NCBI GenBank assembly: GCA_013140705.1
Contig: JABFSH010000008.1
Coordinates: 62,001-126,000, forward strand
DNA length: 64,000 bases
Reading direction: 5' to 3'
Origin: Methylococcaceae bacterium
GTDB taxonomy: Bacteria; Pseudomonadota; Gammaproteobacteria; Methylococcales; Methylomonadaceae
The notes under the pieces were generated by a model. That model saw only the letters and a list, made by a program, of their open reading frames with translations, was not told the DNA's origin and made no database searches. Below are positions 38,050 to 45,518 of this stretch, in pieces. Within the stretch, counting starts at the first letter, position 1. Each line of letters opens with the position of its first letter. The position numbers were made by a program, and so were the translations under genes.

Positions 38050-38160
38050 ACCTGATTACGTAAAAGCTTCAGCCAATATAAAAACTATATGTTTACCCAA
38101 AAACGTCACACCGGCAGGGCATGACGCAGTCCGGGCCTGGCGCAAAACTCTTGCTAATCA
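38050..38160. repeat. Family C element, partial copy
   Basis: Starts CCTGATTACGTAAAAGCTTC just after the dockerin gene and continues with AAAAACGTCACACCGGCAGG. The right part is shortened and ends in CTTGCTAATCAAG. No target duplication was found. Confidence 0.5.
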
Positions 38161-38197
38161 AGAAAGAATGTAACATTCAGCGACTCGGCAAAGATCG

Positions 38198-38270
38198 TCT
38201 GTAGGAGTGGGCCATGCCCGCGATTGGGAAGCTGGCAACAGCTATCGCGGGCATGGCCAGCTCCTACTAA
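38198..38270. repeat. REP-like palindrome (family H relative)
   Basis: GTAGGAGTGGGCCATGCCCG and CGGGCATGGCCAGCTCCTAC form an imperfect ~28-bp stem around a 15-nt loop. Confidence 0.55.
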
Positions 38271-38353
38271 CCGCCAGAGAAATAGCGGATGTATCAGTAC
38301 ACTGAATAGTTATGAAAGAATTTGAATATGACCCATAATGAGAGAAAGTTACA

Positions 38354-38938
38354 ATGAACCTCAAACTTTACAAACTGTTGAATCTAACTGCGTTATTTTT
38401 GGCAAACGGAATAGCGCAGGCCGCCATTAACCTGGATATTAACCCGATTGCTCAATCAGGAAATTCCGTTGATATCGGTATTGTCATTTCAGGACTCGAT
38501 TCCGGCGCAGCGCCATCTTTAAGCACTTATGATCTTGATTTAAATTTTGATCCAAGCCAGTTGTCTTTTGCCAGCGCCGATTTCGGCAATCAACTGGATT
38601 TATTCAATTCCGGATCAAATTTAACAACTGCGGAGATTACCAGTCCGGGAGTCCTGAATCTGTTTGAGCTGTCTTTTGATTCACCTGCCGATTTGAACAT
38701 CTTGCAGGCAGATAGTTTTACACTGGCCACACTCACTTTTAATATTGTGAATGCCGGGACCAGTCAACTGGAAATCTTCATCAATGCGTTGGGAGATGCC
38801 GACGGGAATCCTCTGGCTAATGTCGCTCTCACGTCTGCGTCGATTACCACGGTGCCGTTGCCGCCAGCGTTTTTTATGATGGCGCCGGTCTTGGCAGGAT
38901 TGGCTTATAAAGGCAAAAATCGCAAAATAGTTTTGTAA
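38354..38938 (+). CDS. Cohesin-domain protein with VPLPP-CTERM sorting tail
   Basis: 194 residues. The signal peptide ends IAQA. Residues ~25-160 match the cohesin pattern: GNSVDIGIVISGL, then LSTYDLDLNFDPSQLSFASA, and the C-terminal FTLATLTFNIVNAGTSQLEI. The tail TVPLPPAFFMMAPVLAGLAY plus GKNRK is a recognisable but variant exosortase signal. Cohesins bind dockerins, and the gene 314 bp upstream encodes a dockerin protein, so this may be the outer-surface anchor for it. This is one small cohesin rather than a multi-cohesin scaffold. The pairing is inferred from domains and proximity. Confidence 0.8.
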   Translation: MNLKLYKLLNLTALFLANGIAQAAINLDINPIAQSGNSVDIGIVISGLDSGAAPSLSTYDLDLNFDPSQLSFASADFGNQLDLFNSGSNLTTAEITSPGVLNLFELSFDSPADLNILQADSFTLATLTFNIVNAGTSQLEIFINALGDADGNPLANVALTSASITTVPLPPAFFMMAPVLAGLAYKGKNRKIVL

Positions 38939-39023
38939 CTTTATAAGCTTCTGATATTAAAGGCACATAAAAGCTGTTTCTTGAGAGCCTGTCGAAGGAT
39001 GATCGGTTAAGCCGTTCATTCAT

Positions 39024-39247
39024 CCTATAAAAATGCGTGAAATCCGTTCGTGCTCGACTGCAGGGATGCAGGCGGTAGAGCACCGACAGTAGGCGCTTTA
39101 GGCGACGCATGGAGCAGTTGCCGAGAGTTTATCGAAGTATGAGTTGATTTCACGACCTACCCACTGGGTGAGCATTCCGAATCCCGTTCGTCCTGAGCCT
39201 AGTCGAAGGATGTACGGGATTTGGAATGCTCATCTGATTTTTCTTGG
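39024..39247. mobile_element. Family D MITE-like element, copy 2 (with 70-bp insert)
   Basis: Ends CCTATAAAAAT and CTGATTTTTCTTGG, flanked by the 5-bp direct repeat TTCAT (39019-39023 and 39248-39252). The 70-bp insert is at 39055-39124. About 10 bp of the left end (CAGTTGAAAG) is missing compared with copy 1. Confidence 0.7.
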
Positions 39248-39344
39248 TTCATGGTTCGACAAGGCTCTCCTGAGCGCAATCGAAGGACACACCACGAACG
39301 TCAACCTGCCACCCCACATGAAATGGACATGGCGCAATAATTAA

Positions 39345-39528
39345 TTCTACTTTGTCAGATTACATGCTAACTATTTTCCAAGATCGTCACTCCGACATGG
39401 ATTACCGGACCCGATAGAGCGCGAAGCGAATCCAGACTCCATGGATGAATTTTAGCTTGCCATCCATGGCACTGGATACCCTCTTCCCGGCGAGTATGAC
39501 GAGCCTGTGTAAATCAGACAAAGTAGAA
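39345..39528. mobile_element. Family B MITE-like element, copy 2
   Basis: 184 bp, ends TTCTACTTTGTCAGATTAC and AATCAGACAAAGTAGAA. Flanks TTAA and TTAT give at best an imperfect 4-bp duplication. It sits inside a family E body (GGACATGGCGCAATAATTAA on the left). Confidence 0.7.
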
Positions 39529-39603
39529 TTATAAATCGCGCCATTAATCACACCCGGTAAGGATACAGCTAAAAATAGTATCCCTAATGATTTGGGGGAA
39601 ATG

Positions 39604-39674
39604 TAGGAGCGGCGTCCTCGCCACGAACAGTGCATCCTGGATGATCATTCGCGGCGAGGGCGCCGCTCCCGCAA
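39604..39674. repeat. Family H palindrome
   Basis: GTAGGAGCGGCGTCCTCGCC pairs with GGCGAGGGCGCCGCTCCCGC around GTGCATCCTGGATGATCA. This is the same unit as at 28203. Confidence 0.6.
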
Positions 39675-39881
39675 AGATTTGAAGATACTGAGTTATACCG
39701 ATTGTTTGTCAAAATTTGGTTTTCAAACCCTCCTCACCCCGGCCTTCTCCAGCTGGAGAAGGGGCGAGCATGCCAAATTTTGAAGTGCAATGAGTGTATA
39801 TTTCGGAAAGATAATTTTTTACCCTGTCCTAAGTATGGCAAATGAATTTGGTAGTAGTCAGCCAAAGATAAAATGACGATC

Positions 39882-39930
39882 ATGTAGGTGCGGATTTATC
39901 CGCACTGTGCGAATAAATTCGCACCTACAA
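39882..39930. repeat. REP-like hairpin
   Basis: TGTAGGTGCGGATTTATCCG and CGAATAAATTCGCACCTACA form an imperfect palindrome downstream of the TPR lipoprotein gene. It could end its transcript or simply be a dispersed repeat. Confidence 0.5.
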
Positions 39931-39981
39931 TCGCACCATCCGTCAAAACTTCATCGGGACACTAGTAGTATACCTATCGGA

Positions 39982-42402
39982 TCAAGATTTGGCCGCCGGT
40001 GGCGCTACATTGCCACCCAGTCCCTTCAGCGTTTCCTTTGCTTCATCAAGACCAAAAAAATCGACATTTTTATCGACGGATTTCTGCAAAAGCTCGCGGG
40101 CCTTGGCAGCATCATTTTGTTTGAAATAGGTCATGCCTAAATGAAATTGAATTGGCGCACTCTCCGGCTCCAATGCAAGAGCCTTTATGAATAAATCCTG
40201 GGCCTTCTTGTAATTACCCTGCTTATAAGCAACCCAGGCCACCGTGTCGAGCATGTTGGGATTGTTAATTTGAATCAAGGGTTCGGCCAATTTGGCTGCG
40301 CGTTCAAGACCTTCCTTATCCTTGGCATAGTCAGACAAATAACTGGCCAGATTATTCACCGCCTCCATCGATTCCGGATATTGCTTGTGAATATCTTCGT
40401 ACACAGCAATCGCCTTATCGTGTTCACCCGTTTTGTTATAAATGCCAACCAGATCGTTCACCAGATCTTTCGATCCTTTGGTTTTAACAATGCCTTCCTG
40501 ATACGTTTTTATGGCTTCAGGCAACTTGTTTTGAGCACCATAAGTCAATGCAATCATCCGGTAAGGAACCGCCCAATCCGGTTTAATGGCGTTGGCTTTT
40601 TTAAAGGCAATCATTGCTTCAGCATACTGTTTGTCACCCAGGTAGACACCGCCCAGTAAATTCTGGGCAATAGGGTTCTTGGGCTGTTGCTTGATTGCTT
40701 CATTCAGTTTGGCTACTGCCTTGTCGGTTTGCTTTTGTGCCAGGTAGCTTTTAATTAACTGGGTCAGCGGTTCTACCGAATCAGGCTGTTTAGCCAGTGC
40801 GTTTTCAAAAGCAGTAACACTTTTTGAAAGCTCTCCTTCCACCTGATAAGCCAGACCCGACAAATAAAAGCCCATGCCTTCGTCAGGAATGGCTTCCTGC
40901 AGGCGATTGGCGGCATCCTGTGCCTTTTCCCACTGTTTCTTAGATAACGCAATCCTGAAATCGCCTTCCAGTGCCTGTCTGTTTTTCGGATTTAATTTTA
41001 ATACAGCATTGATCTGTTCCGCTGCGCGATCAATATCTCCCGTCTGTTGCAGCAGATTGGCCAGTTCAAGTCTGGCGCTCTCATCTTCTGGGACAATTTC
41101 AATAATTTTCTCCATGTTTTCACGCGCCAAAACCTTGTCCTTGTTCAGCATATGCGCAGTGCTCAGCAATCTAAGCACTCTCACGTTTTTCGGCTGATCA
41201 ACCAGAACCGCGCGAAAATCGCCAATGGCATCGTTAATTTTAGACTCGGTCATCGCAAACTCACCGCGTAAAGTCAGTGCATCAACATCGCGAGGATTTT
41301 CTTCAATGATGGTTTTAATAAGCGCTTTGGCCTCATCCAGTCGTTTGGTTGCCACATAGATTCTGGCAAGTTTGTTACGGGCTTTAATCGATTGAGGACC
41401 GAGCTTGTCAAGTTCAACGACCTTTTTTAACACTTCTTCAGCCTTGTCGCCGTGCTTTTGTGAAATTTCCAAATCAGCCAACACAAAACGCAATTCATAT
41501 TTGTCCGGATTTTGCTCAATCATCGGAGCCAAATCGGCGATGGCTTTTTCAGGTGAACGCTTTGCAACTAAAAAGCCGATCAACGCAGTTTTGGCGGAAA
41601 TATCGTCCGGGATCTGTTTAACGGCCTCACGTAAGACTGATTCCGCATTATCCAGCTGGTTATTGGCCATAAAGAAAGTAGCCAGGCGCTTGTGATTTTC
41701 CAGTTGTTTGGGCTGTAATTTTATTATGGCTTCCAGGGTTTGCTGCACTTTATCATTTGCCTTCGTATCCATATAAAGCTTGGACAACATCAGCAACGGT
41801 ACAGTACTGGTCGGATTTTTTTCACTATTTTTTTGAGCAATGGCAATGGCCTCCTCCATTTTCCCGGACTGTGCCGTCAGCGATGTCAATAGCAGGTTGG
41901 CCGGCAGATCATCCGGGTGTTTTTGAAGTCCCGATTGAATCTGAGCGAGAGCGCCCTGAATATCTTTATTGAATGCCTTGATACCTGCGGAGAGTACTAT
42001 GCCTTCCATGTTGTCCGGATCGATGGCCTGAACCTCCTTTGCCATTTTGTCCGCTTCTTCGGGTTTTTTGACCAGCAAATAAATCTGACCCATTCTTAAC
42101 CGGGACATGATATGTTTGGGGTCCTCACCAATAACAGCCAGATACTGACTGACAGCTTCCTTGATTTCACCCATCTTGCTCAAGGCTTCGGCCAGTTGAT
42201 AACGCGGCTCGGGATCCTTGGGATCAATTTGCAGCACGTTTTTGAATGAAAGCTGGGCTTTTTCATAGTCACCCTTTTCCATTAATTGCTTCCCTTCTTC
42301 CATGTATTTGGCTTTTCTTTCAGAAGAGCCGCCGCATGCGGTTAGCAGACCGATAGTCACAATGAGGAAAACTACTTTTAAACTGGGTACAACTGGTTTC
42401 AT
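39982..42402 (-). CDS. prsT: PEP-CTERM system TPR-repeat lipoprotein (PrsT-like)
   Basis: 806 residues. The signal ends LLTACGG, giving a lipidated Cys near 23. The rest is almost entirely TPR repeats (YMEEGKQLMEKGDYEKAQLS at ~35-54, through AKARELLQKSVDKNVDFFGL near 775). This matches the PrsT-type lipoproteins that sit in PEP-CTERM/exopolysaccharide loci and are thought to act in the periplasm during polysaccharide export or protein sorting. It is somewhat shorter than the ~900 residues usual for that family. The symbol is tentative. Confidence 0.8.
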   Translation of the reverse strand: MKPVVPSLKVVFLIVTIGLLTACGGSSERKAKYMEEGKQLMEKGDYEKAQLSFKNVLQIDPKDPEPRYQLAEALSKMGEIKEAVSQYLAVIGEDPKHIMSRLRMGQIYLLVKKPEEADKMAKEVQAIDPDNMEGIVLSAGIKAFNKDIQGALAQIQSGLQKHPDDLPANLLLTSLTAQSGKMEEAIAIAQKNSEKNPTSTVPLLMLSKLYMDTKANDKVQQTLEAIIKLQPKQLENHKRLATFFMANNQLDNAESVLREAVKQIPDDISAKTALIGFLVAKRSPEKAIADLAPMIEQNPDKYELRFVLADLEISQKHGDKAEEVLKKVVELDKLGPQSIKARNKLARIYVATKRLDEAKALIKTIIEENPRDVDALTLRGEFAMTESKINDAIGDFRAVLVDQPKNVRVLRLLSTAHMLNKDKVLARENMEKIIEIVPEDESARLELANLLQQTGDIDRAAEQINAVLKLNPKNRQALEGDFRIALSKKQWEKAQDAANRLQEAIPDEGMGFYLSGLAYQVEGELSKSVTAFENALAKQPDSVEPLTQLIKSYLAQKQTDKAVAKLNEAIKQQPKNPIAQNLLGGVYLGDKQYAEAMIAFKKANAIKPDWAVPYRMIALTYGAQNKLPEAIKTYQEGIVKTKGSKDLVNDLVGIYNKTGEHDKAIAVYEDIHKQYPESMEAVNNLASYLSDYAKDKEGLERAAKLAEPLIQINNPNMLDTVAWVAYKQGNYKKAQDLFIKALALEPESAPIQFHLGMTYFKQNDAAKARELLQKSVDKNVDFFGLDEAKETLKGLGGNVAPPAAKS

Positions 42403-42474
42403 GGATTAATCCTGTGTATCTTTATGACGTGTGTGTATTATAAAAAAGAGTAGACTGCCAGTACCGCAGGCTCT

Positions 42475-44025
42475 TCAACGTACCAGCAATTCAGGGCCGA
42501 ACATCTCGACAATCAGACGTCTGTATTGTTCGGACTTGGCGGTCTGCAGGTGCTCCAGCGGATTGAAGTTATCGGTAAGAATGATGCCCTTACTGCTATC
42601 CAGCGGCACATTTCTCTCCTTTAACCAGGCAATTTGATCGGCCAGCAGTGATTTTGCCTGCAAATCGATCGGTTGATTGGCTGCCAGAAAAATATAATCA
42701 TTAAAATTTTCACCGGGATCCGCAACAAAAAACGCTTGTTGTGAAAATACCTGGCGCAGGGTTTTCGAAACTGCCGCCAGCGAGGGATTATGACCGCCAT
42801 CATAAAAAGCCACAAAATTGAGTGCCAGAATGCCCTTTTCCGACAACAATCCGCGCAATTGTTTCAAGGTCTCGACCGTCAATAAGTGCGAAGGCTCCGT
42901 GCCGCCGGTAAAGCAATCATGAATAATCAGATCATACGGCCCTTTCAAATGCCGGATTTCATAACGCGCGTCACCGATGATCGACATGCCTGCAGGTGTG
43001 AAGCCGAAAAAATCGACTGCAGCGTCCGCAACCGCCGGATCAATTTCCAGGGTATCGGTCTCGATACCATACTGATCACTCAGCACTTTCTTCATCAAAC
43101 CTGCGCCCAGGCCAATGATTAAAGCGCGCTTCATGGGGGGAGCCATGGCAGGAATCAGACCGACAATACTCTGGTAAGTCAGCCGGTTTTCACCATGGGC
43201 TATCCCGGCAGCGCCAATTGCCGATGCATCGGAGGTCAATACACGAAGGTCCTTTTCGCTTTGATCCATCACCCGTACCCAGCCGTAAAGGCTTTCGTGC
43301 TCGGACAGAATTTTAAATTTGCTGTTGCCTTTAACGTGACCGGCACCGGCGATTTGCGGCAACAGGCACAAACCCAGTATTGTCAGTACCACACAGGGAA
43401 CAAAGGCGGCCGAGGCGCCCAGTCGCTTTTGCTCAAAAAAAGCCACGACAACAGACAACAAGAGCAATACAAAACCCAGGCCGATCAAAATTTCACGAGA
43501 CCCCAACAGGGGAAACAAAAAGAAGCCCAACACCAGCGTACCGACCACACTGCCCAGGGTGCTGACGGCATAGATGGAACCGGACGATGCACCCACGCCA
43601 TCCAGTTGCGTCGTCGAAAGTTTGATGGCAAAGGGACCCACCATGCCTAGCAACGTCAAACTCGGTGAAAACAGAATCAATGCACTAACGAAAGCGCCGC
43701 CGCGTAACCCCAACGGATCTGTGGCCAGCAACACCGGGCGGGTCAGCCATGGAATCAACAGCGTCAGGAACGCCGCCAGCGCAATAATCAGCGAAAGCCC
43801 GGTGCGCTCGGCCCGATCCGCCCATCGACCGCCGACGAAATAGCCAATTGCCAGGGCGATCATCGTTACTGAAATCAAGGACGACCAGACATAAAGACTG
43901 GCCCCGTAAAACGGTGCAATCATCCGCGTGCCCAACAGCTCAATGACCATGACCCCGGCCCCCGTCATGAAGACGGTTAAAAAAAGACCAGCACGACCGC
44001 TGGCATGTAAGGGGCTGTTGCTCAT
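42475..44025 (-). CDS. Fused membrane transporter/spermidine-synthase-like protein
   Basis: 516 residues. Residues ~10-215 form about seven or eight membrane helices (VMVIELLGTRMIAPFYGASL is the conserved opening). Residues ~290-500 form a spermidine-synthase-like Rossmann methyltransferase fold with LIIGLGAGLMKKVLSDQYG, DTLEIDPAV, GDARYEI and DLIIHDCFTGG. This fused family is widespread but its substrate is not established. It lies 72 bp upstream of prsT on the same strand, so the two may be co-transcribed. Confidence 0.83.
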   Translation of the reverse strand: MSNSPLHASGRAGLFLTVFMTGAGVMVIELLGTRMIAPFYGASLYVWSSLISVTMIALAIGYFVGGRWADRAERTGLSLIIALAAFLTLLIPWLTRPVLLATDPLGLRGGAFVSALILFSPSLTLLGMVGPFAIKLSTTQLDGVGASSGSIYAVSTLGSVVGTLVLGFFLFPLLGSREILIGLGFVLLLLSVVVAFFEQKRLGASAAFVPCVVLTILGLCLLPQIAGAGHVKGNSKFKILSEHESLYGWVRVMDQSEKDLRVLTSDASAIGAAGIAHGENRLTYQSIVGLIPAMAPPMKRALIIGLGAGLMKKVLSDQYGIETDTLEIDPAVADAAVDFFGFTPAGMSIIGDARYEIRHLKGPYDLIIHDCFTGGTEPSHLLTVETLKQLRGLLSEKGILALNFVAFYDGGHNPSLAAVSKTLRQVFSQQAFFVADPGENFNDYIFLAANQPIDLQAKSLLADQIAWLKERNVPLDSSKGIILTDNFNPLEHLQTAKSEQYRRLIVEMFGPELLVR

Positions 44026-44106
44026 TGTTGTACCTAAGGTTATTTTTCCGGTAATTATAGAAATTTAAGAGGCTCTAATCAAAAAATCTCATTGTAACAA
44101 GCTAGT

Positions 44107-44272
44107 GGGAACCTCTAAATTTATCCGTTCGTGCTTCTACAAGGCTCTCCTGAGCGCAGTCGAAGGGCATGCAGGTGGTTCGACAGGCTCACCACGAACG
44201 GTAAAAGTGAATGGTTTCCACACAGGCACCGTTCGGCCTGAGCCTGTCGAAGTGCAATTATTAGAGGCTCCC
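44107..44272. mobile_element. Family J element
   Basis: 166 bp, ends GGGAACCTCTAAATTTATCC and GCAATTATTAGAGGCTCCC, flanked by the 4-bp direct repeat TAGT (44103-44106 and 44273-44276). It contains several REP palindromes. Confidence 0.65.
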
Positions 44273-44399
44273 TAGTGATGATATTCGGCGTCATGTTGTT
44301 TCGGCATGATTCTAAGCCCAGGAGTCGAATCAATAACACCTATATTCTATACAACTAACCGATTAAGTCGGTGGTGGTGTGTAGTTTAAGGAGGGACTT

Positions 44400-44940
44400 A
44401 CTAAACTCCCTGCAATTGCCCTTCGACAGGCTCAGGCCGAACGGTGCCTGTGTGCAATTCATTCACATCTTTCCGTTCGTGGAAACCATTCACTATTACC
44501 GTTCGTGGTGAGCCTGTCGAACCACCCAATTGCCCTTCGACAGGCTCAGGGCGAACGGTGCTTGTGTGGAAATCATTCACTTTTTTCCGTTCGTGGAAAC
44601 CATTCACTATTACCATTCGTGGAAATCATTCACTTTTTCCGTTCTTGGAAATCATTCACATTTTTCCGTTCGTGGTGAGCCTGTCGAACCACCAGCATGC
44701 CCTTCGACAGGCTCTCGGCAACTGCTCCATGCGTCGCCTAAAGCGCCTACTGTCGGTGCTCTACCTCCTGCATCCATGCAGTCGAGGGCGAACGGTGCCT
44801 GTGTGGAAATCATTCACTTTTTTCCATTCGTGGAAACTATTCACTATTACCGTTCGTGGTGAGCCTGTCGAACCACCAGCATGCCCTTCGACTCACTCAT
44901 GCGAAAAGTAATTGTGTGGAAATCATTCATTTTTTCCGTA
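44400..44940. repeat. Dense irregular REP cluster
   Basis: Alternating GCCCTTCGACAGGCTCAGG units, GTGGTGAGCCTGTCGAACCA units and near-tandem GGAAATCATTCACTTTTT / GTTCGTGGAAACCATTCAC phrases, at least eight REP cores in ~500 bp. It includes an inverted copy of the 70-bp insert at 44715-44784. No gene is credible here. Confidence 0.7.
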
Positions 44941-45414
44941 TTACTCATTTTGTATCGAATTTATTTGAGTCCCTGTATGTTGCTTGGCTGCATCCTGACA
45001 ATGGTATTGCAACATATAGCTCTCGGAGATTTTTTCGGTGTGGTTAACGAACACCAGGTAATCGCCTTCACCCGCTGTGAGAATGATATCGGGACTTGGA
45101 TTATAATCGCCTCCGATAGGATCAGTCGCGGTTTTGGTAATACCTCCGGTGGCTGTCGCCTTATACACGACAACGCTCATCACGCCGCCACCTTTGACAT
45201 TATCCCTCACATTGACAAACAATTGATGCGGCGTTTCGGAAGGGTTTTCAGCATCCTTAAAACAGGAAATCGAATACAGATCGGTAGCACCTGCACCAGA
45301 CGCAGCCATAAGACTACCTTCAGTTTCATGGGCAGATACGCTGTTGAAACACGCCAATACCATGAGAAAAAATCCGCACGGCAGTCTGACTGTATTAGAA
45401 ATGCTGTTGTTCAT
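44941..45414 (-). CDS. Small secreted protein with predicted mature N-terminal His (paralog 2 of 3)
   Basis: 157 residues. The signal ends NSVSA, so the mature chain begins HETEGSL. It shares D-x-Y-x3-C (DLYSISC), V-x-HT (VNHTEKISESY), Y-HC and HTGT, with a C-terminal IQNE like the IINQ/LQNQ of the other two. The middle VNVRDNVKGGGVMSVVVYK aligns with IQIRDDSPGGGALTAVATI at 50750. It is the last gene of the minus-strand run DUF4266, DUF3570 fusion, this gene, 104 bp after the fusion gene. Metal binding is inferred from the conserved His and Cys only. Confidence 0.75.
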   Translation of the reverse strand: MNNSISNTVRLPCGFFLMVLACFNSVSAHETEGSLMAASGAGATDLYSISCFKDAENPSETPHQLFVNVRDNVKGGGVMSVVVYKATATGGITKTATDPIGGDYNPSPDIILTAGEGDYLVFVNHTEKISESYMLQYHCQDAAKQHTGTQINSIQNE

Positions 45415-45518
45415 AAGACTCGTCGATGGTAATTGAAACTCTGATTGATTCTACTTTGTCGTGCGCACGGGTGAAAACTGTAATCTGAAAGCGCATCAAA
45501 CAGCTTTTTAGTCAAGCT

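Noticed and set aside
44444-44911. 155-residue plus-strand frame across the REP cluster
   Set aside because: The frame is entirely translated REP repeats and changes content with each repeat unit; it has no start context.
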